This document shows positions 1-8,406 of a DNA stretch of 42,494 nt, piece by piece. Each line of letters begins with the position of its first letter. The first letter of the stretch is position 1. This DNA is from an uncultured Duncaniella sp. (GTDB lineage: Bacteria > Bacteroidota > Bacteroidia > Bacteroidales > Muribaculaceae): the NCBI RefSeq assembly GCF_910578445.1, contig NZ_CAJTQC010000025.1, forward strand, positions 1-42,494. Reading direction: 5' to 3'. Position numbers and translations under genes: made by a program. The notes beneath the pieces were generated by a model. It made no database searches. It had not been told where the DNA came from and saw only the letters and a program-made list of their open reading frames with translations.

Positions 1-8
1 CTAACCGA

Positions 9-52
9 CCGAAGCCTGAGATGCAAACGCATCTCGGGCTTCGGCTTTTTTA
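9..52 (+). terminator. Intrinsic terminator of an upstream gene outside the window
   Basis: A 16-bp stem (9-24 with 29-44, one T-G wobble) closes on the tetraloop AAAC and is followed by a T-run at 46-51. It would end transcription of a gene that lies before the window. The rest of the gap up to 274 contains only the promoter listed next. Confidence 0.85.
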
Positions 53-176
53 TATAGTAGCTTTTGTTTGACTATTTTTCTGACGGATAATCTGCAATCT
101 TGGTGGCTTTATTATGCTTTGATATTCAATTAGCGATGAAACCTGCCCTAATTTTTGTTCTATAGCCTTCAGATGG

Positions 177-206
177 TTGGTGTTCGGGTTATTTTGTGTA
201 ACTTTG
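177..206 (+). promoter_or_regulatory. Bacteroidota-type promoter for the Wzi/nonulosonate operon
   Basis: TAACTTTG at 199-206 matches the Bacteroidota -7 consensus TAnnTTTG. TTG at 177-179 sits 19 bp upstream, as expected for the -33 element. The start codon follows about 70 bases later. No terminator is seen before 5374, so it may serve all five genes. Confidence 0.6.
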
Positions 207-274
207 TGGCGATAATCATACACTGTAACGACTGAATAGAAATGTCGAATGTGCATACGATTATTCTTTAATTT

Positions 275-1801
275 ATGAAAATTTATAAGGTTGCAAAATA
301 TAATCTGGCTCTCGTTTTTGCTATGTTCTCCATCACAGGAAGAGCGGAAGATGTTTTGCATTATGAGGCGGCAGCCTTTGCGGGCACAGGCTCGGGAAAA
401 TTTGCCCCATACTACATATCTTCATTAGAACACGGACGTTTTACCCAATCTGACAATGTCAGGCTGGAAGCTTCTTTATGGAAGGACGTTGATTATGCTA
501 AGCGTTTTTCATATGGTTTTGGTGCGGATGTGATAGGTGGTTATACATCGTCTGTTGCCTATGAGCGTTATAGTGCTGAAACCGAATCATGGTTTTTTCA
601 CAAGGAATCACCGTCTTCTGTATGGTTGCAGCAACTTTATGGTGAATTAAAATTCCGAGGCGTTTTTGCCCGGATCGGTCTTAAAGAAGAGAATTCGGCT
701 CTGCTTAACCAACGCTTGTCGAGCGGCGATTTGATTCAAAGCGGCAACACTCGTCCGATGTTGCAGGCTCGCGCGGGATTTTGGGATTTTCAGAATATTC
801 CTTTCACCAACGGTTGGCTACAGATTTCAGGAGAAGGCGCATTCGGTTACATGGCTGATGATGGTTGGTGGAAAAACCACTACAACTATTATGGCAACCA
901 CATCACATCCCACCAGCTCTATAATTACAAACGTGCCTATTTCCGTACAAAACCGTCCAAACCGTTTTCGGTTATTTTCGGTATGCAGGCGGCTGCTGTT
1001 TTCGGTGGTACGACCCGATGGTATTATGACGGTAAGCTTACGCGCACGCAAAGTCATCCCAAATCTTTGAAATATTTTGTAAAGATGTTGTTCCCCATGG
1101 AAGATGGTGGCGAAGGATTCTATTCCGGCAATCATCTTGGAACGTGGGACATCCGTGGCCGCTATCGTCTTAAGAACGGCGATGAAATTTTCGCCTACAC
1201 TTCATGGCTGTGGGACGATGGGTCGGGCATCGGGAAACTTAATGGTTTTGACGGACTGTGGGGTGTCGAATATAAGGCTTCACGTCCGGGCTACATCTCA
1301 GGAGTCGTCGCCGAATATTTTGACTTTACAAACCAGAGTGGTCCGATTCATTTCAATCCCGGAGACTACGATGGTTGCACACTTCCGGGGCATGTCTCAG
1401 GCGCTGATGACTATTATAATAATGCCTCATATAATTCATATGCCTATTTCGGCATGTCATTAGGAACGCCTGTCATGATGTCGCCGATTTATAATCTTGA
1501 CGGCAATCCTAATTTTGTCGCGAACTCGGTGCGCGGTTTCCACGTTGGTATTGAGGGAAGCATAACGCCTGCCGTCGACTATCGTGTCAAAGGAGGCTAT
1601 CGCAAGGCATGGGGGACTCCGTTCAACATGCTGCCGCGACCGATTAATCTGACATCGGTAATGCTTGAGACCGCATGGCGCCCGGCACGCATTAATGGAT
1701 TGACGGTCAATGCCAAAATCGAACTTGACCGTGGCAACATGCCTGAGAATGCTTTCGGTTTCCTTGTCGGAGTGAGATATGACGGATTGTTTAACTTTTA
1801 A
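275..1801 (+). CDS. Wzi-like capsule assembly outer-membrane beta-barrel protein
   Basis: The 508-residue product has an N-terminal signal peptide (hydrophobic residues about 9-22, likely cleavage near GRAED) and then alternating aromatic/polar strands typical of an outer-membrane barrel. Overall character, including repeated Trp/Tyr-rich strands, the YYNNASYNSYAYFG stretch and the C-terminal FLVGVRYDGLFNF strand, fits the Bacteroidota family annotated as capsule assembly protein Wzi. In Escherichia coli, Wzi is an outer-membrane lectin that anchors group 1 capsule. Here the four downstream genes are close and co-oriented, three of them for an acidic-sugar pathway, so a role in holding or exporting a surface glycan is a reasonable inference. 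The exact ligand cannot be told from sequence. The ATG at 275 gives the signal peptide directly and follows the promoter at 177-206. Confidence 0.7.
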   Translation: MKIYKVAKYNLALVFAMFSITGRAEDVLHYEAAAFAGTGSGKFAPYYISSLEHGRFTQSDNVRLEASLWKDVDYAKRFSYGFGADVIGGYTSSVAYERYSAETESWFFHKESPSSVWLQQLYGELKFRGVFARIGLKEENSALLNQRLSSGDLIQSGNTRPMLQARAGFWDFQNIPFTNGWLQISGEGAFGYMADDGWWKNHYNYYGNHITSHQLYNYKRAYFRTKPSKPFSVIFGMQAAAVFGGTTRWYYDGKLTRTQSHPKSLKYFVKMLFPMEDGGEGFYSGNHLGTWDIRGRYRLKNGDEIFAYTSWLWDDGSGIGKLNGFDGLWGVEYKASRPGYISGVVAEYFDFTNQSGPIHFNPGDYDGCTLPGHVSGADDYYNNASYNSYAYFGMSLGTPVMMSPIYNLDGNPNFVANSVRGFHVGIEGSITPAVDYRVKGGYRKAWGTPFNMLPRPINLTSVMLETAWRPARINGLTVNAKIELDRGNMPENAFGFLVGVRYDGLFNF

Positions 1802-1843
1802 TTCTGAAGCATAGTGTTGTCTACCCGGATTAAAGCTGAAATA

Positions 1844-2311
1844 ATGAAGGCCATGACTGTTTTTGTGGTCTGTCTGTCATTTGTAATCATGGCAGGGTGT
1901 ACACGCCATAACGGTGATATAGGAGACCTCTTTGGCGAATGGCGACTTGAACGACTGACGGCCGACGGTCAGGAAACGGAGCTTTATGACGATTCATCCG
2001 ACGGTCCGCTACTTTACACATGGGCCTTTCAGGGCAATATCATACGTATCAATACCATTTATGCCCACAATCGAGTCTTCGATTGCTTTGGGACATGGAT
2101 GCGTGACGACGATTTGCTCGAACTGTGTTTTATCTATCATGACAACTCTCAGGGGACAGATTATCTCTACAATCCTCCGGAAGCAATGTGCTTTTCACCC
2201 GACGGAGTCACTCGCCTCCACATTGACCGTCTGACCGGCAAAAAAATGGAGGTAAGTTACACATCGGCTGATGGAGTTGAATACAGATACTATCTTACTC
2301 ATCCTCATTAA
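1844..2311 (+). CDS. Small lipocalin-like lipoprotein
   Basis: An open frame begins at GTG 1814, but the ATG at 1844 starts directly at a lipoprotein signal (MKAMTVFVVCLSFVIMAGC), so I take 1844; ATG 1853 is also possible. The lipobox is slightly atypical, with Met at -3 before the Cys. The mature part, about 136 residues, opens with GDLFGEWRLERLTADG, the usual beginning of small Bacteroidota lipocalin-like lipoproteins, followed by short beta-strand segments. It lies 42 bases after the Wzi-like gene and 57 before the dehydratase, so it is probably co-transcribed with both. It may be a periplasm- or membrane-anchored partner of the barrel, but no specific function can be assigned. Confidence 0.6.
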   Translation: MKAMTVFVVCLSFVIMAGCTRHNGDIGDLFGEWRLERLTADGQETELYDDSSDGPLLYTWAFQGNIIRINTIYAHNRVFDCFGTWMRDDDLLELCFIYHDNSQGTDYLYNPPEAMCFSPDGVTRLHIDRLTGKKMEVSYTSADGVEYRYYLTHPH

Positions 2312-2368
2312 AAGACGGATAGTCAGTTGCGAAATATAAACCACTTCGATAATAAGAAAATAACATAT

Positions 2369-3358
2369 ATGGATAGCATTAAAGAAAAAGTGCTTGTCAC
2401 TGGAGCTGACGGCTTCATTGGGTCTCATCTGACTGAAGCCCTGCTTGCCGAGGGCTATAAGGTCAGGGCTTTGAGCCAATATAATTCCTTTAACGACTGG
2501 GGGTGGCTCGAAGGAATCAGTCATCCGGATCTGGAAATTGTCACCGGCGATGTCAGAGATCCGAATTTCTGCCGTCATATAACAGATGGCTGCTCTACTG
2601 TCTATCATCTTGCCGCTCTCATTGCCATCCCATATAGCTACGTTGCACCCGACAGCTATGTCGACACCAATATCAAGGGAACTCTCAATATGTGTCAGGC
2701 TGCGCGCGACTGTGGCGTGAAGCGACTGGTAGTGACCTCTACAAGCGAGGTGTATGGAACTGCAAGATATGTCCCGATTGACGAAAAGCATCCGCGTCAG
2801 CCACAGTCGCCATATAGTGCGACTAAAATCGGAGCAGATGCCATCGCCATGAGTTTCTATAACGCTTTTGAACTTCCTGTTGTCATAGCCCGACCGTTCA
2901 ACACCTATGGCCCTCGCCAGAGTGCCCGTGCAATTATTCCCACTATTATCACACAGATAGCCAACGGGGCACGTGAAATCAAGGTCGGAGATCTCACTCC
3001 CACCCGTGATTTCAACTTTGTCAAGGACACGGCTGCCGGATTCATTGCACTCGGACGCGCCGAGGGTATTGAAGGAAAAGAAATAAACATTGCCACCGGC
3101 ACAGAGGTCAGCATGCGTCAGACTCTCGAAACGATTGCCGATATAATGGGCGAAAAAGTCGACTACGTTGTCGATCCGGCCCGCTTGCGTCCATCGGGCA
3201 GTGAGGTGTTCCGTCTGTGTGGCGACAACTCACTCATAACCTCTCTGACTGACTGGCGTCCGCGCTATGACCTTGAGGCCGGACTCCGTGAGACTGTCGA
3301 ATGGTTTACCAAGTCCGGGAATCTTGCTAAATATAAATCAGGAATCTATAACGTTTGA
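2369..3358 (+). CDS. legB: NAD-dependent nucleotide-sugar 4,6-dehydratase, LegB type
   Basis: A 329-residue extended short-chain dehydrogenase. The NAD-binding glycine motif TGADGFIGSH is at residues 11-20, and the catalytic YSATK (Tyr-x3-Lys) follows TSTSEVYG. The segment LSQYNSFNDWGWLE after the second beta strand is what I associate with LegB, the first enzyme of legionaminic acid synthesis, which removes water from a nucleotide-activated GlcNAc to give a 4-keto-6-deoxy sugar. The frame is open back to TTG 2327, but ATG 2369 places the Rossmann motif at the usual distance. The next gene begins only 8 bases after the stop, and NeuB follows, which supports a nonulosonate pathway. A generic UDP-sugar epimerase/dehydratase is the alternative. 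Confidence 0.75.
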   Translation: MDSIKEKVLVTGADGFIGSHLTEALLAEGYKVRALSQYNSFNDWGWLEGISHPDLEIVTGDVRDPNFCRHITDGCSTVYHLAALIAIPYSYVAPDSYVDTNIKGTLNMCQAARDCGVKRLVVTSTSEVYGTARYVPIDEKHPRQPQSPYSATKIGADAIAMSFYNAFELPVVIARPFNTYGPRQSARAIIPTIITQIANGAREIKVGDLTPTRDFNFVKDTAAGFIALGRAEGIEGKEINIATGTEVSMRQTLETIADIMGEKVDYVVDPARLRPSGSEVFRLCGDNSLITSLTDWRPRYDLEAGLRETVEWFTKSGNLAKYKSGIYNV

Positions 3359-3366
3359 TTTTGAGC

Positions 3367-4344
3367 ATGAGCGGACACACTGACTCCAACAGCGGTAAGA
3401 CGCGTAATATAAACATCCTGTTTCTGGGTGGCGCTAAGCGTGTTTCATTCGGACGAAAATTGATTGAGGCCGGCCGTAAGCTTGACATGGATGTCAGGAT
3501 TTATAGCTATGAGCTTGAGCCGGAAGTCCCGATTGCTCTTGTCGGCGGCATTATTATCGGGCGCAAATGGAATGCTCCTGACATCCTCGAGCATCTCCAT
3601 CAGATTGTAGCGGCCTATCATATAGATATAATGCTTCCTTTTGTTGACGGAGCGATATCCATCGCAGGAGCTTATGTGGCTACCTATGGTGATTCGTGGT
3701 CGCCGGTAGTCACACCCGGTAAGGCCGATACTTTGTTCGACAAGGTGCTGTCGGCCCGTGAGTTCGAGTCGCTCGGTCTCGACATCCCTCCGACATATAC
3801 GGGTGGTCGCCCTGTTTTTCCGCTTATCGCAAAGCCTCGCCGTGGTTCAGCCTCAAAAGGCATTGAAGTAATAAATGGAATCAACGAATTCCGGCGCATT
3901 TCAAAAATAGCCGACGAGTATCTTATTCAGACCTACTATCCGGAGCGTGAGGAATTCACTGTTGACTGCTACATCTCGAAGCGGGGCAAGATTCTTTGTG
4001 TCAGTCCGCGCAAGAGGCTCGAAGTGGTCGGTGGGGAAGTTTCGCGCACCGTCACGGTCGATAACCCTGAGTTGCTTGAGGCATCGGTCGATGCGATTGT
4101 TAAGCTTGGTTTGCGTGGCGCTGTCACACTCCAGTATCTGCGTGATATCTCAACAGGACGTTTGATGCTGATGGAGATAAACCCGCGTCTCGGTGGCGGA
4201 GTGGTCTGTTCGGTTCATGCCGGGGCCGACATTCCGTCGATGATTCTGAAAGAGGCGGTCGGTCTCCCGCTTGAACCTGCCGCAGACATAAAGGCCGGTA
4301 CTATGATTTGCCGTTATTTTGAAGAAGCAGTGTTTAATGTATGA
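3367..4344 (+). CDS. ATP-grasp enzyme in the nonulosonate operon
   Basis: The product (325 residues from ATG 3367; TTG 3355 would add four) has an ATP-grasp fold. An N-terminal preATP-grasp domain starts NINILFLGGAKRVSFGRKLIEA. The central nucleotide-binding segment has PLIAKPRRGSASKGI, and the metal site is in LMEINPRLGGG near the C-terminus, with the expected Glu and Asn. It resembles carbamoyl-phosphate-synthase-like ATP-grasp proteins found in polysaccharide loci. These enzymes join a carboxylate to an amine or similar nucleophile at the cost of ATP; the substrate here is unknown. It sits between legB and neuB (gap 8, overlap ATGA with neuB), so translational coupling is likely. It might add an acyl or amino-acid group to an amino-sugar intermediate, but that is inference. 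Confidence 0.75.
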   Translation: MSGHTDSNSGKTRNINILFLGGAKRVSFGRKLIEAGRKLDMDVRIYSYELEPEVPIALVGGIIIGRKWNAPDILEHLHQIVAAYHIDIMLPFVDGAISIAGAYVATYGDSWSPVVTPGKADTLFDKVLSAREFESLGLDIPPTYTGGRPVFPLIAKPRRGSASKGIEVINGINEFRRISKIADEYLIQTYYPEREEFTVDCYISKRGKILCVSPRKRLEVVGGEVSRTVTVDNPELLEASVDAIVKLGLRGAVTLQYLRDISTGRLMLMEINPRLGGGVVCSVHAGADIPSMILKEAVGLPLEPAADIKAGTMICRYFEEAVFNV

Positions 4345-5354
4345 AAAAGACAGGAAAAATAATCATAATCGCCGAGGCCGGAGTCAATCATAATGCCTCG
4401 ATGGAAATGGCACGCAGGATGGTGGTCGAGGCCGCGCGTGCCGGAGCTGACTATGTAAAATTTCAGACTGCCGTGCCTGAACTTGTGATTTCTTCGATTG
4501 CACCTAAGGCTGCATATCAGAAGGAGACTACAGGCGAAGGGGAGTCGCAGCTTGAGATGTGTAAGGCTATCCATCTTCCGTTGAGTGCCTATCCTGAACT
4601 TGCGCAGCTTTGCCGTGAGGAAGGCATCGGGTTCATGAGTACTCCGTTTGACCTTGTCAGCATCGATTCGCTTGTGCCATTGCAGATGGACTACTGGAAG
4701 ATTCCTTCGGGTGAGATTACAAATCTTCCATATCTGCGCAAGATTGCATCGATTGGCGGTAAAGTCATACTTTCGACAGGCATGTCGACAATAATAGAAG
4801 TCAATGAGGCAGTTGAAATCCTTGTCAACGGAGGCATCAGGCGTGAGGATATCTACCTGCTCCACTGCACCACTCAGTATCCGACCCCCTATTCCGATGT
4901 GAACCTTCTGGCGATGGAAAGCCTGCGGAAACTTAATGTCGGAGGCGTAGGTTACAGCGACCATACCCTCGGTATAGAAGTCCCGGTGGCGGCTGCGGCT
5001 CTTGGCGCACAGGTAATTGAAAAACATTTCACTCTCGACAAGTCTCTGCCCGGCCCTGACCACCGTGCGTCGCTTGACCCGGCCGAGCTTGCTGCAATGG
5101 TAAGTGCCATACGCAATATAGAGGTGGCTCTTGGCTCGGGTGATAAGCGTGTCGCCGATTGTGAGCGCCCCAATATTGAAGTTGCGCGAAAAAGCATTGT
5201 GGCGTCACGTCCGATAGCTGCCGGCGAAGTGTTCACCGAAGAAAATATTACAGTCAAGCGTCCCGGTAATGGAATCAGTCCGATGGATTGGGATTCTGTA
5301 ATCGGCAAAAAGGCGAAAAAAGATTTTCCCTACGACTCTTTGATTGAACTTTAA
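4341..5354 (+). CDS. neuB: NeuB-family nonulosonic acid synthase (sialic/legionaminic type)
   Basis: The 337-residue product is full length for the family. It condenses phosphoenolpyruvate with a six-carbon N-acyl sugar to make a nine-carbon acid. The N-terminal TIM barrel starts IIIIAEAGVNHNAS and includes YVKFQTA, STPFD, KIPSGEITN, ILSTGMST, LLHCTTQYPTP, YSDHTLG and EKHFTLDKSLPGPDH, all NeuB landmarks. The C-terminal antifreeze-like SAF domain occupies roughly residues 280-337 (ARKSIVASRPIAAGEVF). With LegB two genes upstream, legionaminic or a related 6-deoxy sugar is more likely than plain Neu5Ac. The amino transferase, NeuC-like hydrolase and CMP-transferase that the pathway needs are not in the window. 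The start overlaps the ATP-grasp stop by four bases. Confidence 0.85.
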   Translation: MKKTGKIIIIAEAGVNHNASMEMARRMVVEAARAGADYVKFQTAVPELVISSIAPKAAYQKETTGEGESQLEMCKAIHLPLSAYPELAQLCREEGIGFMSTPFDLVSIDSLVPLQMDYWKIPSGEITNLPYLRKIASIGGKVILSTGMSTIIEVNEAVEILVNGGIRREDIYLLHCTTQYPTPYSDVNLLAMESLRKLNVGGVGYSDHTLGIEVPVAAAALGAQVIEKHFTLDKSLPGPDHRASLDPAELAAMVSAIRNIEVALGSGDKRVADCERPNIEVARKSIVASRPIAAGEVFTEENITVKRPGNGISPMDWDSVIGKKAKKDFPYDSLIEL

Positions 5355-5373
5355 AGCCTCTGGTTTCATTCTT

Positions 5374-5414
5374 AATTTTAGAAATAAGGTTTAACGAACC
5401 TTATTTCTAAAATT
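5374..5414 (+). terminator. Long AT-rich hairpin ending the nonulosonate operon
   Basis: A perfect 18-bp inverted repeat (5374-5391 with 5397-5414) closes on a 5-base loop. The stem is AT-rich and the 3' side is followed by a T-rich stretch near 5420. It separates neuB from rpoN and could work in either direction. Confidence 0.6.
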
Positions 5415-5468
5415 GGTGTGTTTTTTGTATTCATGTGTCTATAATCCTGATTTTCGTGTATTGACCAA

Positions 5469-6902
5469 ATGAAAGGCTCGCTCCGTTTATCACTTTCACA
5501 AAAATTGCAACAACGCTTATCCCCGTTGCAGATGCGCTTCGTGCGTCTTCTTGAAATGAATGGTCTGGAGATTGAGGATGAAGTGCATCGTGAGCTTGAT
5601 GACAATCCGGCACTTGAAGTCGCCGATACACCCATAATTGAAGGGGAGGATGATTTCAATGAAAGTGCCGAGGATCTTCAGTTGGCCGACTATCGTAATG
5701 AAGATGAGATTCCGTCCTACAGGTTTGAGGCAAACAACCGTTCGGCCGACGATGAATTTTATGAGCCGGTGGCCGTTGCCGACGAAGGCTCGTTGAGCGA
5801 GTCGTTGACACGTCAGCTATCGGAAACCGATATTGATGCGCGCGACATGCCGATTGCACGCTACATAATTGGAAATCTTGATGATAATGGCTATCTGACA
5901 CGTACGCTGACACAGATTCTTGACGATCTGGCAATCAATGCCGGGATTGACATTTCGATGGAGCATTTGCGTGAGATTGTCGGACGTGTGCGTGAGCTTG
6001 ATCCTCCGGGAGTGTGTGCCTACGATTTGCGTGATTGCCTCGTGTTGCAGCTGCGTCGCATGCCGCAGTCCGACATCCGTGACCTTGCGCTTGAAATAGT
6101 GGAACATTATTTCGATATATTCTCGCTCAGGCACTTCGACAGGCTTGCATCGATGCTTGATGTTGACCGTGATAGACTTCGGGATGCAGACGAATTGATT
6201 AGGACTCTTAATCCGAAGCCCGGCGGACAGCTTGGCGATAGTGTCGGCGATGAAAAATCCCGTCACATAATTCCTGATTTCAATGTCGAGGTCGACGGCA
6301 ATGTCATCACTCTATCTCTCGTCAACAATGTCCCGGAGCTTACGATTGAAAGCAGTTTTACAAGTGACGGTGACAGTTTTGTTTCCGTTGCAGGTTCATC
6401 AGGCGAACGGAAGGCAGCCCGTGCATTTATAACACGTAAGCGTGAGGATGCGACTGAATTTATTGAGCTTCTCAAGCTCCGTCAGGAGACGCTCTATAGA
6501 GTCATGTCGGCCATTGTGAAGTTGCAACATGATTTTTTTATAAGTGAGGACGAGAGCCGCCTGCGTCCGATGATTTTGAAGGATGTATCCAATGAAACAG
6601 GCTATGATCTTTCGGTGATTTCGCGTGCGACTGCCGGAAAATATGTTGCCACTCCGGGCGGGACATATCCGTTGAAATTTTTCTTCAATGAAAAAGTGGG
6701 TTCCGAGGAAGATGCTTCGTCCCACGAAATACTTGCGGCCATACGTGAACTTATCGCCGGTGAGGATTCCGATCATCCTCTCAGCGACGATGCGTTGATG
6801 AAACTCCTCGCCGAACGGGGCTACGACATCGCACGCCGCACAGTCGCCAAATACCGCGAACGCCTCTCCATCCCCGTCGCCCGCCTAAGAAAGAAAATCT
6901 GA
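5469..6902 (+). CDS. rpoN: RNA polymerase sigma-54 factor RpoN
   Basis: The 477-residue product has the three-part layout of sigma-54. The N-terminal activator-interacting region begins LSLSQKLQQRLSPLQMRFVRLLEMNG. An acidic linker with many Asp/Glu follows (about residues 45-110), then the core-binding domain. The C-terminal DNA-binding part ends in the RpoN box ARRTVAKYRE (about residues 455-464), which reads the -24 element. Sigma-54 needs an AAA+ enhancer-binding protein to open promoters; none is encoded here. The gene stands alone between the hairpin at 5374-5414 and a 290-base AT-rich gap. I found no clear promoter in the 54 bases between hairpin and start. Confidence 0.95.
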   Translation: MKGSLRLSLSQKLQQRLSPLQMRFVRLLEMNGLEIEDEVHRELDDNPALEVADTPIIEGEDDFNESAEDLQLADYRNEDEIPSYRFEANNRSADDEFYEPVAVADEGSLSESLTRQLSETDIDARDMPIARYIIGNLDDNGYLTRTLTQILDDLAINAGIDISMEHLREIVGRVRELDPPGVCAYDLRDCLVLQLRRMPQSDIRDLALEIVEHYFDIFSLRHFDRLASMLDVDRDRLRDADELIRTLNPKPGGQLGDSVGDEKSRHIIPDFNVEVDGNVITLSLVNNVPELTIESSFTSDGDSFVSVAGSSGERKAARAFITRKREDATEFIELLKLRQETLYRVMSAIVKLQHDFFISEDESRLRPMILKDVSNETGYDLSVISRATAGKYVATPGGTYPLKFFFNEKVGSEEDASSHEILAAIRELIAGEDSDHPLSDDALMKLLAERGYDIARRTVAKYRERLSIPVARLRKKI

Positions 6903-7080
6903 AGAATCTGATTTGAAATATGATAACTCAATATCTCTATATGGTTTTAAGATATTAATTGATATAAATTAACTTAATTAGAGATAATGGGACATGCTTC
7001 TATTAAGTATAAACTAAAACCTTAAATCTTTGTAACGAAGCAGTGTCAGGGATTGTGGCTGATAATTGTCGGTGTGGGGT

Positions 7081-7111
7081 TTTGCCTTTAGCAAATAAAA
7101 CGCTAAATTTG
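7081..7111 (+). promoter_or_regulatory. Bacteroidota-type promoter before the PAP2-like gene
   Basis: TTTG at 7081-7084 and TAAATTTG at 7104-7111 are separated by 19 bp, matching the -33/-7 consensus. The start codon is about 80 bases further on. The rest of the rpoN to PAP2 gap (6903-7193) is AT-rich and shows nothing else I can name. Confidence 0.6.
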
Positions 7112-7193
7112 CGTTTAAATAAGAAATTATCTTTTTTAAGGTAAAAAGAACGGATTGATTGTTGTTATAATGTAATCCGATTGTCAAGACAAT

Positions 7194-7801
7194 ATGAAGA
7201 AATTTTCAGAAATAGTGTCAGCGGTGTTCTCGCCTCTACTCGTGCCGACCTATGGCATGGTGCTTGCCGCTTTCCTTACGATTCTAAGGCTGCTGCCGTC
7301 CAATCTGCTGTGGACCGCGATTGGCATAACCTTCGTCATAACATGCCTCGTGCCTGTTTCAGCTATTGTGGCGCTTTATCGTAGCGGCATCGTAAAAGAT
7401 CCGGGGCTCAACGAGCGCACGGAGCGGTTCATACCTTACGGAGTTGTCGTGCTATGCTATCTTGGATGTAGCTTCTTTTTTTATAAGGCAAGCGCTCCGT
7501 TCTGGCTTCCGATGTTTTTGCCGGTGCAGCTTTAGCAACCGTTATCAGCACGGTTGTGAACTGCTGGTGGAAAATAAGCGCCCACGCAGCCGCGATGGGC
7601 GGACTTGTTGCCCTTGTCTTTAGGATTGTAGCCTCGCATTACGCCTTGTTTAATATGAATATATGGCTGTCGGGGGTGATAGTTGCAGCCGGGCTTGTGA
7701 TGACAGCCCGCGTATATCTGAGCCGTCACACTCTCTGGCAGGTGCTTGCAGGTTGTGCCAATGGCTTTCTATGCGTCTATCTGATGTCGATGATTCATTA
7801 A
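7194..7801 (+). pseudogene. PAP2-superfamily membrane protein, frameshifted
   Basis: Two consecutive frames make up one multi-pass membrane protein. The first (7194-7535) begins MKKFSEIVSAVFSPLLVPTYG and contains KDPGLNERTERFIPYG; it stops at TAG 7533. The second covers the rest to 7801 and contains NCWWKISAHAAAMGGL and ARVYLSRHTLWQVLAGC, matching the SGH-like and SR-xxxxx-H-like parts of membrane PAP2 phosphatases as they appear in Bacteroidota. Adding one base to the five-T run at 7515-7519 joins them (Met-Phe-Phe-Ala-Gly-Ala) into a product of about 202 residues, the expected size. So either the gene is broken, it is phase variable at the T run, or the sequence has an error. The intact enzyme would act on a lipid phosphate such as undecaprenyl pyrophosphate; that is family knowledge only. 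Confidence 0.75.
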
Positions 7802-7840
7802 AACCAACGTTATCAACATATAAGAAATAAACCCATTATC

Positions 7841-8347
7841 ATGAAACCAATAGTCAGCATCATCATGGGAAGCACAAGCGACCTTCCCATTCTAAAAAAA
7901 GCGGCCGACTTTCTCAACCAGATGGAAGTGCCCTTTGAGATGAATGCCCTTTCTGCCCATCGCACACCCTCGGAAGTCGAGGAGTTTGCCCGCGGGGCTG
8001 AAGGGCGAGGCATAAAAGTGATTATAGCCGCCGCAGGAATGGCTGCCGCCCTTCCCGGAGTAATCGCAGCCATGACCCCTGTCCCTGTCATCGGTATTCC
8101 TATCAATTCGAGTCTTGACGGCATGGACGCACTCTATTCCATCGTTCAGATGCCTCCGGGCATTTCGGTGGCGACAGTCGGAATCAATGCCGGAATGAAC
8201 GCGGCAGTCATGGCAGTGCAGATTCTTGCCCTCGCCGATCCGGCTCTTGCAAAACGCTATGCCGATTACCGTTCGACTCTTTCACAGAAAATCGTCAAGG
8301 CTAACGAGGAACTGAAAACCGTTAAATATGATTTCAAGGTCGATTGA
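7841..8347 (+). CDS. purE: N5-carboxyaminoimidazole ribonucleotide mutase PurE
   Basis: The 168-residue product is the right length for class I PurE, which moves the carboxyl group of N5-CAIR to give CAIR in purine synthesis. Visible landmarks are the phosphate-binding IIMGSTSDLPIL at residues 6-17, the SAHRTP motif near residue 39, and AAAGMAAALPGVIAA around residues 64-78. Downstream is GIPINSSLDGMDALYSIVQMPPGISVATVGIN, also typical. No purK is next to it; the following gene is ispG, 59 bases on. The cytosolic enzyme is probably octameric, as in the family. Confidence 0.95.
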   Translation: MKPIVSIIMGSTSDLPILKKAADFLNQMEVPFEMNALSAHRTPSEVEEFARGAEGRGIKVIIAAAGMAAALPGVIAAMTPVPVIGIPINSSLDGMDALYSIVQMPPGISVATVGINAGMNAAVMAVQILALADPALAKRYADYRSTLSQKIVKANEELKTVKYDFKVD

Positions 8348-8406
8348 TTCCTCTATGGTTTTCAATTGATTTTGTAGCTTCATATCCATCGCATTATAAT
8401 CAAGAC

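Noticed and set aside
2195..2791. Minus-strand open frame of 198 codons
   Set aside because: Antisense to the lipoprotein and legB; no ribosome site or recognisable family.
4314..5063. Long minus-strand open frame of 249 codons
   Set aside because: It lies entirely antisense to neuB and has no domain signature; neuB has full family motifs.
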